This document shows positions 37,848 to 46,157 of a stretch of DNA of 64,000 bases, piece after piece. A program made the position numbers and the translations under genes. This DNA comes from Candidatus Avelusimicrobium luingense. GTDB taxonomy: Bacteria; Elusimicrobiota; Elusimicrobia; Elusimicrobiales; Elusimicrobiaceae. The notes below the pieces were generated by a model. The model did no database searches. It saw only the letters and a program-made list of their open reading frames with translations, and had not been told where the DNA came from. The stretch covers positions 44,820 to 108,819 of the forward strand of contig OOHK01000003.1 in assembly GCA_900315845.1 (NCBI GenBank). Direction: 5' to 3'. The number at the start of each line of letters is the position of its first letter. Within the stretch, counting starts at the first letter, position 1.

Positions 37848-39038
37848 ATGGCAAAGGAAAAATTTTCCCGCAGCAAACCGCACGTAAACGTCGGTACGAT
37901 TGGTCACGTAGACCACGGTAAGACCACTCTTACCACTGCTATTACGAAAGTATTAGCCAAAGAAGGTAAAGCCAAAGCTATGGCTTACACCGATATCGCC
38001 AAAGGCGGTGTCGTTCGTGACGCTTCTAAAATCGTAACCGTAGCCGTATCTCACGTAGAATACGAAACTGACAAACGCCACTATGCACACATCGACTGCC
38101 CCGGCCACGCTGACTACATTAAAAATATGATCACCGGTGCCGCGCAGATGGACGGTGCTATCTTGGTAGTGTCCGCCGAAGACGGCCCGATGCCGCAAAC
38201 CCGCGAACACGTACTTTTGGCCAAACAGGTCAACGTACCGAAACTCGTCGTATTCTTGAACAAATCCGATTTAGTTGACGATAAAGACATGTTGGATCTC
38301 GTAGAAGAAGACGTCCGCGAACTCTTGGGTAAATATGATTTTGATCGCGATAACACGCCGATCATCCGCGGTTCCGCGTTGAAAGCCATCGAAGGCGATC
38401 AAGGCGAACTCGGCGAACCCAGCATTCACCGCTTGATGGACGCGTTAGATTCTTGGATCCCCGAACCCAAACGCGAAACCGATAAACCGTTCTTGATGGC
38501 CGTAGAAGACGTATTCTCTATTACCGGCCGCGGTACGGTAGCCACCGGTCGTATTGAACGCGGTAAGGTGCACGTAGGTGATCCGCTCGAAATCATTGGT
38601 TTCCGCGACACCCTGAACACGGTTGCCACCGGTATCGAAATGTTCCGCAAATTGTTGGACGAAGGTATCGCCGGTGATAACGTCGGTATCTTGTTACGCG
38701 GTATTGAAAAGAACCAAGTAGAACGCGGTCAAGTTTTGGCTGCTCCGAAAACGGTTAACCCGCACAAACACTTTATCGGTCAAGTGTACATCTTGAAAAA
38801 AGAAGAAGGCGGCCGCCATACCCCGTTAACCCCGGGTTATAAACCGCAATTCTACCTCCGCACCACGGACGTAACCGGTGAACTTTCTTTCAAACAAGAA
38901 ATGATCATGCCCGGTGACAATGCGGAAATTGAAGTAAAACTTATTACCCCGGTAGCCATGGAAGAAGGCTTGCGCTTCGCTATCCGCGAAGGCGGCCACA
39001 CCGTAGGTGCTGGTGTAGTAACCAAAATTATTGAGTAG
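37848..39038 (+). CDS. tuf: Translation elongation factor Tu
   Basis: A 396-residue GTPase that brings aminoacyl-tRNA to the ribosome. G1 is [14 protein letters not shown]3 is [13 protein letters not shown]4 is [10 protein letters not shown] and G5 is [10 protein letters not shown]. Domain II has [18 protein letters not shown], and domain III ends with [15 protein letters not shown] 37848 (after CAGGAG) is the family start; the longer frame runs back through the tRNA-Thr. It uses mainly frequent codons. It is placed directly after tRNA genes, as in tufB clusters of many bacteria. Confidence 0.98.
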   Translation: MAKEKFSRSKPHVNVGTIGHVDHGKTTLTTAITKVLAKEGKAKAMAYTDIAKGGVVRDASKIVTVAVSHVEYETDKRHYAHIDCPGHADYIKNMITGAAQMDGAILVVSAEDGPMPQTREHVLLAKQVNVPKLVVFLNKSDLVDDKDMLDLVEEDVRELLGKYDFDRDNTPIIRGSALKAIEGDQGELGEPSIHRLMDALDSWIPEPKRETDKPFLMAVEDVFSITGRGTVATGRIERGKVHVGDPLEIIGFRDTLNTVATGIEMFRKLLDEGIAGDNVGILLRGIEKNQVERGQVLAAPKTVNPHKHFIGQVYILKKEEGGRHTPLTPGYKPQFYLRTTDVTGELSFKQEMIMPGDNAEIEVKLITPVAMEEGLRFAIREGGHTVGAGVVTKIIE

Positions 39039-39052
39039 TAAATAAAGATTGT

Positions 39053-39114
39053 TTAGTTCGCTTGGTGGGGGCGCATAACGCGCCCCCACAGAGAACTTTT
39101 TTTCTGCGAACTAA
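39053..39114 (+). promoter_or_regulatory. Nested hairpin between tuf and rpmG
   Basis: An inner GC-rich stem (GTGGGGGCGC and GCGCCCCCAC, 39065-39089, loop about ATAAC) is enclosed by the inverted repeat TTAGTTCGC (39053-39061) and GCGAACTAA (39106-39114). A T-run (39097-39103) lies between the inner and outer 3' arms, so inner and outer folds may be alternatives. It could be a partial terminator or a processing site that sets tuf against ribosomal-gene expression. Confidence 0.55.
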
Positions 39115-39162
39115 CCCTTTTTTGAGCGCAAGAATGCGCTACGTTAATTAAGGATAATAAAG

Positions 39163-39324
39163 ATGGCAAGTGAAAGAATTGCAATCGCGCTGATTTGCAC
39201 ACAATGCAAAAACAAAAACTATTATCAAGTGCGCGGTAAAAAGAAAGAATATAAATTGGAAGTGAACAAGTTCTGCAAAAAATGCGGAAAGAGCACTGTC
39301 CATAAAGAAGGAAAGGCTTCGTAA
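39163..39324 (+). CDS. rpmG: 50S ribosomal protein L33
   Basis: A 53-residue L33 with a zinc ribbon (ICTQCKNKNY and FCKKCGKSTVHKE) and the basic patch VRGKKKEYKLEV. AAGGA lies before the ATG. It sits between tuf and tRNA-Trp, the standard position before secE-nusG. Confidence 0.95.
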   Translation: MASERIAIALICTQCKNKNYYQVRGKKKEYKLEVNKFCKKCGKSTVHKEGKAS

Positions 39325-39335
39325 AATTTTTTTGG

Positions 39336-39410
39336 GGGGGTGTCGGTTAACTGGTAAACCACCGGTCTCCAAAACCGGGACTGAAGGTTCGAGTCCTTCC
39401 GCCCCTGCCA
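39336..39410 (+). tRNA. tRNA-Trp (CCA)
   Basis: Acceptor GGGGGTG pairs with CGCCCCT (two G-U). The D stem is GGTT/AACC, the anticodon loop CTCCAAA (anticodon CCA) and the T arm GAAGGTTCGAGTCCTTC. Unlike tRNA-Gly and tRNA-Thr nearby, its 3' CCA is encoded. Confidence 0.94.
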
Positions 39411-39433
39411 TGTTTTAGTAAGGATAAAATTCT

Positions 39434-39622
39434 ATGAACAAAGCAATAGATTTTGTGAAGCAATCCATAGGCGAACTCAAAAAATCCACATGGCTTTCCA
39501 GACAGGAAGTCATCCAATCTACTATTCTGGTTGCAATCGTAGTTGCGATTGTGGCGGTATATGTAAGTGTAATTGATTGGGGCTTAACGGGTCTATTGGG
39601 TAAAGTCGTTGGGGGGCACTAA
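39434..39622 (+). CDS. secE: Preprotein translocase subunit SecE
   Basis: A 62-residue SecE of the short single-span form. The amphipathic region FVKQSIGELKKSTWLSRQEV is followed by one membrane helix (STILVAIVVAIVAVYVSVID). It stabilises SecY. Its stop overlaps the nusG ATG (TAATG). Confidence 0.95.
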   Translation: MNKAIDFVKQSIGELKKSTWLSRQEVIQSTILVAIVVAIVAVYVSVIDWGLTGLLGKVVGGH

Positions 39623-40155
39623 TGGCTGAAGAAAGAGCATGGTACGTCGTGCATACCCAAACCGGGTACGAAGATAAAGTTTGCGAACGCATTAAAATCA
39701 GTACGGAAATGCGCGGGTTTTCTGACCGTGTGTTTAACGTATTAGTTCCTACGGAAGAAGTAGTAGAAGTTAAACAAAATAAACAAATCAGACGGAAACG
39801 GAAATTTTTCCCCGGTTATGTGCTGGTAGAAATGATTATGACCAGCGAAACCTATTGGTTTATCAAATCTATTACAGGTGCTACCGGATTTTTAGGTGAC
39901 CCTCACCCGGTTCCTCTGCCGCAAGAAGAAATTGTCGGTATTTTGGAACTTACCGAAAATCCGTCCGGTAAACCTAAACGCTTGGTGGAATTTGAACGCG
40001 GCGAAAGTGTCCGCATCACCGAAGGACCCTTCAAACATTTCGTGGGTACCGTAGAAGAAGTCAACGAACAAAAGAACAAACTCAAAGTGATGGTAACGGT
40101 GTTTGACCGCGCCACCCCGGTAGAAGTGGACTTCTTACAAGTAGAAAAGAACTAG
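39622..40155 (+). CDS. nusG: Transcription termination/antitermination factor NusG
   Basis: A 177-residue NusG. The NGN domain binds RNA polymerase ([39 protein letters not shown]). The C-terminal KOW domain ([20 protein letters not shown]) links polymerase to the ribosome or Rho. Overlaps secE by 1 nt. Confidence 0.97.
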   Translation: MAEERAWYVVHTQTGYEDKVCERIKISTEMRGFSDRVFNVLVPTEEVVEVKQNKQIRRKRKFFPGYVLVEMIMTSETYWFIKSITGATGFLGDPHPVPLPQEEIVGILELTENPSGKPKRLVEFERGESVRITEGPFKHFVGTVEEVNEQKNKLKVMVTVFDRATPVEVDFLQVEKN

Positions 40156-40196
40156 ATTTTACCGCAGTATTGCAGTAAAAATGGAGTAACAATAAA

Positions 40197-40631
40197 ATGG
40201 CAAAAGAGAAAAAAATTAAAGGATACATCAAATTGCAGATTCCTGCCGGTGCCGCTAACCCGGCCCCGCCAGTTGGTCCGGCTTTGGGTCAACATGGTGT
40301 GAACATCATGGAATTTTGCAAACAATTCAACGCCAAGACGGCGAAAATGGAAAAAGGGATTAAGATCCCGGTCATCATTACTGTTTTTGAAGACCGCTCT
40401 TTCACCTTTATTACCAAGATGCCGCCTATGGCCACGCTGATTATCAAGGAGTTGAAACTAGCCAAAGGCTCGGGCACTCCGCACAAAGATAAAGTCGGCA
40501 AGATTACACAAGCCCAATGTGAAAAAATCGCGGCTCAAAAACTGCCCGATTTGAACACGAAAGACGTAAAAGCCGCCGCGGAAATGGTAAAAGGTACCTG
40601 CCGCAGCATGGGCGTTGATGTAGTCAAATAA
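40197..40631 (+). CDS. rplK: 50S ribosomal protein L11
   Basis: A 144-residue L11 with the N-terminal signature [20 protein letters not shown] and [15 protein letters not shown], and the C-terminal rRNA-binding domain ([29 protein letters not shown]). It forms the GTPase-associated centre. Confidence 0.97.
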   Translation: MAKEKKIKGYIKLQIPAGAANPAPPVGPALGQHGVNIMEFCKQFNAKTAKMEKGIKIPVIITVFEDRSFTFITKMPPMATLIIKELKLAKGSGTPHKDKVGKITQAQCEKIAAQKLPDLNTKDVKAAAEMVKGTCRSMGVDVVK

Positions 40632-40681
40632 AATTTAAGTCAGGGAGGGCGTAAGCCCGTTTGAACCTAAGGAGTTTATAG

Positions 40682-41356
40682 ATGGGAAAAAGAATGCAAG
40701 CCGCTGTAAAAGCGTACGATAAAAGCAAAACGTATACGTTGGAACAAGCTGCCGAAATCGTAAAAAATAACGCGAAAGCGAAATTTGACGAAACGGTAGA
40801 ATTACACGTCAAATTGGGCATTGATACCAAAAAAGCCGACCAACAAGTCCGCACGACGGTAGCCTTGCCGCATGGTACGGGTAAAACCAAACGTATCGCT
40901 GTCATTGCCAAAGGCGAACACGCTCAAGAAGCGCAAAAAGCCGGGGCTGACCGCGTTGGAGCCGAAGACATCGTAGAAGAAGTTATCAAAGGCAAAATTG
41001 ACTTTGATGTACTCGTGGCTACGCCCGATACGATGAAAGACCTCGCCAAAGCCGCCAAAATTTTGGGGCCGCGCGGTTTAATGCCAAACCCGAAAAGCGG
41101 AACGGTTACGTTTGACTTGGCTAACACGATTAAAGCCTTAAAAGCCGGCCGCATTGAGTTCAAAGCCGATGCGTACGGTATCGTACACGCCATCATTGGT
41201 AAAGCGTCGTTTGACGCAGCCAAATTGGCGGAAAATGCAAAAGCGGTTATAGACACGATTATTCGTGTAAAACCCAGCACCTCTAAAGGGGTGTATGTGA
41301 AAAGTATCTCGATGAGTTCCACCATGGGCCCCGGGGTATTTGTAAGCAACAAATAA
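40682..41356 (+). CDS. rplA: 50S ribosomal protein L1
   Basis: A 224-residue L1 of the mobile stalk. Marks are FDETVELHVKLGIDTKKADQ, VALPHGTGKTKRIAV, LGPRGLMPNPKSGTV and KPSTSKGVYVKSISMSSTMG. In other bacteria L1 represses its own operon by binding the leader; a 50-nt gap with GGGAGGGCG separates rplK and rplA. The operon ends here; rplJ, rplL and rpoB do not follow. Confidence 0.97.
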   Translation: MGKRMQAAVKAYDKSKTYTLEQAAEIVKNNAKAKFDETVELHVKLGIDTKKADQQVRTTVALPHGTGKTKRIAVIAKGEHAQEAQKAGADRVGAEDIVEEVIKGKIDFDVLVATPDTMKDLAKAAKILGPRGLMPNPKSGTVTFDLANTIKALKAGRIEFKADAYGIVHAIIGKASFDAAKLAENAKAVIDTIIRVKPSTSKGVYVKSISMSSTMGPGVFVSNK

Positions 41357-41375
41357 TATCTCTTTTGCGTGACGA

Positions 41376-41405
41376 AAAACCCACCTTTTCAGGTGGGTTT
41401 TTTCT
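41376..41405 (+). terminator. Intrinsic terminator after rplA
   Basis: AAACCCACCT and AGGTGGGTTT pair around TTTC, followed by TTTTC. Confidence 0.92.
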
Positions 41406-41427
41406 TGGCTAAAATTGCAAAGTATCG

Positions 41428-41547
41428 GTTTTCAAATTTAGCCAATCTAAAGCCGACTTTCGCTTGCGTACTTGCGGTGCTTTGCACCGTCCGCAAGACG
41501 TACGCGGCGCTCAACTTGCGGCGTTACCTTGGCATAAATTTGAAAAC
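41428..41547. repeat. Large nested inverted-repeat element
   Basis: Outer arms GTTTTCAAATTTAGCC (41428-41443) and GGCATAAATTTGAAAAC (41531-41547) pair over 16 bp with one bulge. Inside are GCGTAC (41466-41471) with GTACGC (41500-41505), and the hairpin CGGTGC-TTT-GCACCG (41475-41489). No convincing ORF lies here. It resembles the nested element at 13168-13259 in architecture but not in sequence. Confidence 0.5.
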
Positions 41548-41591
41548 AAGAGAATTAACTTGCGTACCTAGAAGTGAGAATAAAAAGTAAC

Positions 41592-41620
41592 AAAAGCCCT
41601 GCCTTACGGCGGGGCTTTTT
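41592..41620 (+). terminator. Orphan intrinsic terminator
   Basis: AAAGCCCTGCC and GGCGGGGCTTT pair (one mismatch) around TTAC, followed by T. It has no protein gene directly upstream, so it may end a small RNA from the palindromic region or stop read-through from rplA. Confidence 0.75.
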
Positions 41621-41705
41621 CTTTTCTGCCTAATTTGAAAACAGCAAATTCCCTTGTGTTATTCGTCCTTACCGAAGAAGAATTTTGGGAACTGATTGGG
41701 AAAAT

Positions 41706-42248
41706 TTAAGGCAATTTATAAACACGCGAAGAGCCATTGTAAGAGGTTTTTGTTCCTTTGAAAATTTTTTCACAATAACTCCCGGCAGCGAGTTGGAAAC
41801 CGGCCGCATATTCTATACAAAATACTGTATCTAACGGGATTTCTTCTTCGCTATGTCCGGGGAGTCCTTCCCATTGATATTGAAATCCTGCGCCGCGATA
41901 CTTCCCTGTTAAGCGTTCCATCCGTATTTGCTTATCTGAAGTTTGGTTAAATAGTATGTTCCAATCTTGTGTTGAATGTACTTCTGGATATGCTGTGTAA
42001 ACCTTGTCGGTTCCGGTCCAAGAAGGAATTTCTATATCAAAATCGGCCAATGTCTCCGGATAATTGCCGTTTGCCATCTTATATACTTGTCCCGCTTCTC
42101 CAAGAGTTTTTAATAAAGTCATTGCTTGCACGGCTTTAGATTTTTCCACGGCTTTTTGATATTGCGGTACGGCCACCGCCGCCAAAATACCGATAATCAA
42201 AACGACTACTAATAATTCAATAAGCGTAAACGCTTTGTTGTTTTTCAT
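41706..42248 (-). CDS. Type IV pilin-like protein, family A
   Basis: A 180-residue prepilin with leader MKNNKA and FTLIELLVVVLIIGILAAVA, then PQYQKAVEKSKAVQAMTLLK and KMANGNYPETLADFDIEIP. The variable domain carries cysteines in TVFCIEYAAGFQLAAGSYC, then KIFKGTKTS and a C-terminal KLP, the family-A ending. The true start is ATG 42248 (GGAG upstream), not the longer in-frame extension. The promoter has a 10-nt A-run in its spacer. It is closest to the pilins at 5203, 46640 and 55847. Confidence 0.9.
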   Translation of the reverse strand: MKNNKAFTLIELLVVVLIIGILAAVAVPQYQKAVEKSKAVQAMTLLKTLGEAGQVYKMANGNYPETLADFDIEIPSWTGTDKVYTAYPEVHSTQDWNILFNQTSDKQIRMERLTGKYRGAGFQYQWEGLPGHSEEEIPLDTVFCIEYAAGFQLAAGSYCEKIFKGTKTSYNGSSRVYKLP

Positions 42249-42282
42249 AAAAATTCTCCGGTTTGATTTTTTTGCTATGAAT

Positions 42283-42311
42283 ATATTATGGTTTTTTTTT
42301 TGACTTGTCAA
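42283..42311 (-). promoter_or_regulatory. Pilin promoter with palindrome and 10-nt A tract
   Basis: On the minus strand, TTGACAAGTCAA (a perfect palindrome, 42300-42311) contains the -35 TTGACA. Ten A follow, then TAATAT at 17 bp as -10. Confidence 0.65.
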
Positions 42312-42385
42312 AAAAACCTTTCGGTCCGTCAATTTTACGACGTAATGCAATGAGTTAAAAACAAGGAAAGAAAAGAGAAAAGGCG

Positions 42386-42832
42386 TTATTTCCTTAAAAC
42401 TTGCTTAATAATTTTTTCTGCTTGCTTATCCATTTCCGCGCGGTCTTTCGGGTCGTGGTCATCCATACCCGATAAGTGTAATGCACCGTGTGTTACATAC
42501 ATCATCATTTCTTGCAAAATGGTGTGATTAAACTGCGGTGCATTTTTCCGCGCCACTTGGTAGCACACAAAAATATCGCCAAACGCCCACGGCTCGCCGG
42601 GCGGCAAAATGGGCGGGCGTTCATTGTTAAACGAGATAACATCCGTTACGTAATTATGCCCCAAAAATTCTTTATTTACGCGCAAGATTTCTTTTTCGTC
42701 CACAAAAATCACATTAACTTCTATATGTTGACGGGCGAAATTTTTGAGGCCTTTTTCCAAGGCTTTTTTGAACAGTCCGGTGCGGCGCAAATAAGGGGCA
42801 ACGTCGGTGTTATAAAAAATATGACCTATCAT
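42386..42832 (-). CDS. ybeY: Endoribonuclease YbeY
   Basis: A 148-residue YbeY, a zinc endoribonuclease in rRNA maturation and ribosome quality control. The metal motif is VTHGALHLSGMDDHDPKD (HxxxHxxxxxH). The N-terminal fold includes VNVIFVDEKEILRVNKEF and the conserved TDVISFNN. The ATG has no Shine-Dalgarno, because it lies directly after the T-run of the glgC terminator; its expression may depend on read-through. MIGHIFYN is a normal YbeY start. Confidence 0.93.
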   Translation of the reverse strand: MIGHIFYNTDVAPYLRRTGLFKKALEKGLKNFARQHIEVNVIFVDEKEILRVNKEFLGHNYVTDVISFNNERPPILPPGEPWAFGDIFVCYQVARKNAPQFNHTILQEMMMYVTHGALHLSGMDDHDPKDRAEMDKQAEKIIKQVLRK

Positions 42833-42863
42833 AAAAAATGCGCCGCGTTTTTATGCGCGGCGC
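42832..42863 (-). terminator. Intrinsic terminator of glgC abutting the ybeY start
   Basis: GCGCCGCG and CGCGGCGC pair around an 8-nt loop, and on the minus strand are followed by TTTTTT and then immediately the ybeY ATG. Confidence 0.88.
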
Positions 42864-42874
42864 GTGTGTGACCA

Positions 42875-44083
42875 TTAAAACTTACTCTTTCCGCGCGGCA
42901 GTACCACAATGCCTGACGGATCAATATAGTATTTTTGCGAATCGGCTTCTAAATTATGGCCGATTGTTTGGCGGGCCGCCACGTGATTAAAACGGTCCAT
43001 AATCACTTTTTTCAGTTTGGCGCCGGCCTTGATTTCGCAATTATCCATAATGACGCAATCTTCAATTTCCACGCCTTCGCCGATGAAAACACCGTCGCTG
43101 ATGACAGAGTGTTTAATTTTGGCTTTGGGGTGGATGATACAACCGTCGCCGATCATGGAGTTGGTCACCGTGCCGCCCAAAAATTTGGTCGGGGGGAAAC
43201 GGTGCAAGGTGGTGCTGATGGGCCACTCGGGGTTATTCAAGTCCAATTTCGGTTTCGGCCCTAACAAATCCATGTGCGTTTGCCAGAACGATTGAATCGT
43301 TCCTACGTCGCGCCAATAGCCTTGTTCTTCATACGATTTGGCCCCGGGGAGCGTTTGGCTTTGGAAGTTATAGGCAAACGTGCGGTGGTCTTTTAGAATT
43401 TTCGGTAAAATATGTTTGCCGAAGTCTAACGCCGGCACATCGCAAAAGCGTTTTTGCAATACTTGCAGTAATACATCCGCATTAAAAATATAGTTGCCCA
43501 TGGAAGCATAGGCCGATTTGGGATGGCCCGGAATCGGTTTGGGATGGGCCGGTTTTTCGTCAAACTGAATAATGCGGCTTTGTGCATCTACACCAAGCAC
43601 TCCAAACGCGCTGGCTTCTTCCAACGGTACGGTATTGGCGGCCACGGTAACGTCGGCTTTGTTTTTCAGGTGGAAATCAATCATTTGCCGTACGTCCATG
43701 CGGTAGATGTGATCCGCGCCGAAAATCGCTACCAAATCGGGGCCGAAATCTTTAACCAAATTGATGTTTTGCCGCACCGAATCGGCCGTCCCGCGATACC
43801 ACATTTCTCCCAGTCTCATTTGCGGCGGAACGCAGGTTAAAAAGTGATCGGACATAATACCTTCCGACCGCCACGTGGTGCGTAAATATTCAATTAAACT
43901 TTGCGATAAATACTGCACTAACACATAAGACGAGAAAATGCCCGAATTGACAAAGTTGGACAATACAAAATCCACAATGCGGTATTTCCCGCCGAACGGT
44001 ACAGACGGTTTTGAACGTTCTTTTGTCAGCGGATACAAGCGTTCGCCTTTTCCGCCGGCCATAATCATTCCCAGTATTTTCAT
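42875..44083 (-). CDS. glgC: Glucose-1-phosphate adenylyltransferase (ADP-glucose pyrophosphorylase)
   Basis: A 402-residue enzyme making ADP-glucose for glycogen. Signature stretches are MIMAGGKGERLYPLTKERSK, PFGGKYRIVDFVLSN, WYRGTADSVRQNI, FGADHIYRMD and EEQGYWRDVGTIQSFW. The C-terminal half is a left-handed beta-helix (MIGDGCIIHPKAKIKHSVI). AGGGGAA precedes the ATG. This implies glycogen storage; the other glg genes are not in the window. Confidence 0.95.
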   Translation of the reverse strand: MKILGMIMAGGKGERLYPLTKERSKPSVPFGGKYRIVDFVLSNFVNSGIFSSYVLVQYLSQSLIEYLRTTWRSEGIMSDHFLTCVPPQMRLGEMWYRGTADSVRQNINLVKDFGPDLVAIFGADHIYRMDVRQMIDFHLKNKADVTVAANTVPLEEASAFGVLGVDAQSRIIQFDEKPAHPKPIPGHPKSAYASMGNYIFNADVLLQVLQKRFCDVPALDFGKHILPKILKDHRTFAYNFQSQTLPGAKSYEEQGYWRDVGTIQSFWQTHMDLLGPKPKLDLNNPEWPISTTLHRFPPTKFLGGTVTNSMIGDGCIIHPKAKIKHSVISDGVFIGEGVEIEDCVIMDNCEIKAGAKLKKVIMDRFNHVAARQTIGHNLEADSQKYYIDPSGIVVLPRGKSKF

Positions 44084-44106
44084 AATTCCCCTGTTATAAA
44101 CGAATT

Positions 44107-44802
44107 TTATTCCGAACCTAACGGCAGTTGACGGTGTAACTCTTCAAAGGCTTCCCACGACCACGGCATTTTTTGCGCCACGATTTTGGCAATCTCGTCG
44201 GCATAGACGCGGATTTCTGCTTGGGCGTGTTTGTCGGTACGCAGGCATAAAAAGTTAAACAGACTTCTGGCGTTAACGCTCCAGTAAAATTGGGTATATT
44301 GGCATACCGGTAAAACACCGCGTGCCATTTCACGCGCCACGCCGGCTTCAATCAGTTTATGATAAGCGGCGTACGACGCTTCTACACTTTCTTCATATAT
44401 TTTGCGTAATTTTTCGTTATCTAACGAAGAATCGGCCACGGAGCCTTGTTTGTTTTTGGTATCTTGTCCGCGGAAAGAAGAAGGAATATAAAATTCGTCT
44501 TTTACTTCGGTATAGCGCGCGCTGACTTCGTTATACGAACCCCAACGGTGGCGCATCCATTGGCGGGCTACATAAATCGGGCAGCAAATATGAAACTGAA
44601 AATAACAATGTTCAAACGGTGTATGGTGTGCGTGTTGCATTAAGTATTTAATTAAGCGTTTGTCTTGTTCTTCGCCTTTGGAAACGGCGCCGAACGATAC
44701 GCGGGCTGCTTGTACGGCACGGTCATCGCCGCCCATAAAATCAACTAAGCGTACGAAACCTTTATCTAATACATTGATTTTTTCGTTGGTGTCTTGAGCC
44801 AT
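44107..44802 (-). CDS. thyX: Flavin-dependent thymidylate synthase
   Basis: A 231-residue ThyX that converts dUMP to dTMP using FAD and methylene-THF. The ThyX motif is present as MRHRWGSYNEVSARYTEV (RHRxxSxNxxSxRY). Other marks are HAHHTPFEHCYFQFHI and CQYTQFYWSVNARSLFNFL with LRTDKHAQAEIR. A GGAGAA ribosome site precedes the ATG. The window has no thyA. Confidence 0.96.
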   Translation of the reverse strand: MAQDTNEKINVLDKGFVRLVDFMGGDDRAVQAARVSFGAVSKGEEQDKRLIKYLMQHAHHTPFEHCYFQFHICCPIYVARQWMRHRWGSYNEVSARYTEVKDEFYIPSSFRGQDTKNKQGSVADSSLDNEKLRKIYEESVEASYAAYHKLIEAGVAREMARGVLPVCQYTQFYWSVNARSLFNFLCLRTDKHAQAEIRVYADEIAKIVAQKMPWSWEAFEELHRQLPLGSE

Positions 44803-44814
44803 AAGGAAATTCTC

Positions 44815-46122
44815 CTAATTCAAAATTTCTACGACGGAACTATTGCCGTCCGATAATACTTCTGCGGTGAGTAACGCCGCGGGGGTGCAAGCGGTGTCAT
44901 ACATAAAGCCGTCCATTTCAACGGTTTGTGTGGGAGTCAGCCGCCCTTTTGCAAAAGCCAAAAAGTGAATTTTTCCGCCGCTGTATTGCCCGAACGTGCC
45001 GGAAAGTAAGCCGAAGTTGGCCGTATTTTCTACGACAGCCGCTTGCGGGCGGTCTTGCCATTTAAGCACTTGCAGCGCGGGATAAAAACGCACCATTTCC
45101 TGCTTATATTTTACACGATTTGGAGCCCCAACGGAAACATCTTTATAGGTAGCCGTTTTTCCTTTGGAAGGTTCCAATTTAATTTGCCCGGTAGGGGTTG
45201 TGTAAATCAGTTTTTTTTCGTCTTTATCAACGGGGAACATATTTAAGCCGGTCAGCCAATTATGGCGCGTATCAAGTTGTAATTCCCCTGCTACAAATTT
45301 TCTGTCTTTATAGATAATGTTACGTGCGTTGCCCGGGCGCGCACCAAGTATAAAGGGGCGTTGCATCCAAACGGTTTTTTCGTCACACCCTGTTTCTTTG
45401 ACGAAATACGGCAAGGTGGCAAGCGTTGTCCATTGTCCGTTTTCATATGCTAAAACGAGCGTGGAAATGCGGGAAAGAGATTCTTCATATACCGACACAA
45501 AAACTTCGGCCGTATCGTTACCGCGAATTTTTCCGGCCGACACAGAGAGCGGTGTTTTACCGACGGGAAGTTGATAAGAAGTAACTTCTTGTAATTTTTC
45601 TTTATTGCGGTTCCATACGGTTAATTTTCCTTTTGTGGAAAGCGTAATAATGTTGTCGGCATTTGTTGCGGAAACCGCACCGGTGGTTAGCGCGACTACT
45701 TCTTGTTCAATCGGTTCGTAAATAATTTTTTTCACGTCGGAAGTGGCAGGGGCTTGTTCTTTTTGTGCTGTTTTTTCTTGCGGTTGCACGTTTGGTTGCG
45801 TGCTTTCCATCACGGCTTCTTGCCCGATTTGAATTCCTTTTTCCGACGGTAATTTCCCTACCGCATACAGCGGTTGTACTTCGGTAATAACGCCGGGTTC
45901 GGAGTAATTATACAGTAGCCCCAATTCTTTTCCCGTTTTGGGATTGGTCAGTTTTTCCGACGATAAAATCACTTTGAAAGTATCCCCTTTGTGCACAGTT
46001 TGCTGGGCCGAGGACGTATCTAGATATACTTGGTGATTTTGGACGCGCACAACGGTAATTTGTGCGGTGGCGCTAAACGCAAAAAAACAAAAAAAGGTTA
46101 AAAGGAAGAATTTTATTTTCAT
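44815..46122 (-). CDS. Secreted protein with possible beta-propeller, unknown
   Basis: A 435-residue exported protein with signal peptide MKIKFFLLTFFCFFAFSATA. Residues ~20-115 look like an SH3-like or flagellar-assembly-type domain (VHKGDTFKVILSS, GLLYNYSEPGVITEVQPLYA). A Gln/Glu/Pro-rich linker follows (~115-140). The rest has FG-GAP-like repeats (VSAGKIRGNDTAEVFVSVYE, VLAYENGQWTTLATLPYFV) suggesting a beta-propeller. The start is ATG 46122, not the longer frame: a TACAAT ends 6 nt before it. No specific family is recognised. Confidence 0.72.
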   Translation of the reverse strand: MKIKFFLLTFFCFFAFSATAQITVVRVQNHQVYLDTSSAQQTVHKGDTFKVILSSEKLTNPKTGKELGLLYNYSEPGVITEVQPLYAVGKLPSEKGIQIGQEAVMESTQPNVQPQEKTAQKEQAPATSDVKKIIYEPIEQEVVALTTGAVSATNADNIITLSTKGKLTVWNRNKEKLQEVTSYQLPVGKTPLSVSAGKIRGNDTAEVFVSVYEESLSRISTLVLAYENGQWTTLATLPYFVKETGCDEKTVWMQRPFILGARPGNARNIIYKDRKFVAGELQLDTRHNWLTGLNMFPVDKDEKKLIYTTPTGQIKLEPSKGKTATYKDVSVGAPNRVKYKQEMVRFYPALQVLKWQDRPQAAVVENTANFGLLSGTFGQYSGGKIHFLAFAKGRLTPTQTVEMDGFMYDTACTPAALLTAEVLSDGNSSVVEILN

Positions 46123-46128
46123 ATAATA

Positions 46129-46134
46129 ATTGTA
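46129..46134 (-). promoter_or_regulatory. -10 element of the secreted-protein gene
   Basis: TACAAT on the minus strand, 6 nt before the ATG at 46122, with no Shine-Dalgarno between them. Another case of a predicted leaderless mRNA. Plus-strand TATAAT (46122-46127) may serve mazG divergently. Confidence 0.5.
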
Positions 46135-46157
46135 TATTATTTCTAACGGAGTTGCAG

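Noticed and set aside
41369-41590. Short plus-strand frame after rplA
   Set aside because: It runs through the rplA terminator and the nested palindrome and has no ribosome site.
41640-41705. Possible remnant coding tail (a frame ending about EEEFWELIGKI)
   Set aside because: No start, no length and no family match; left as intergenic.
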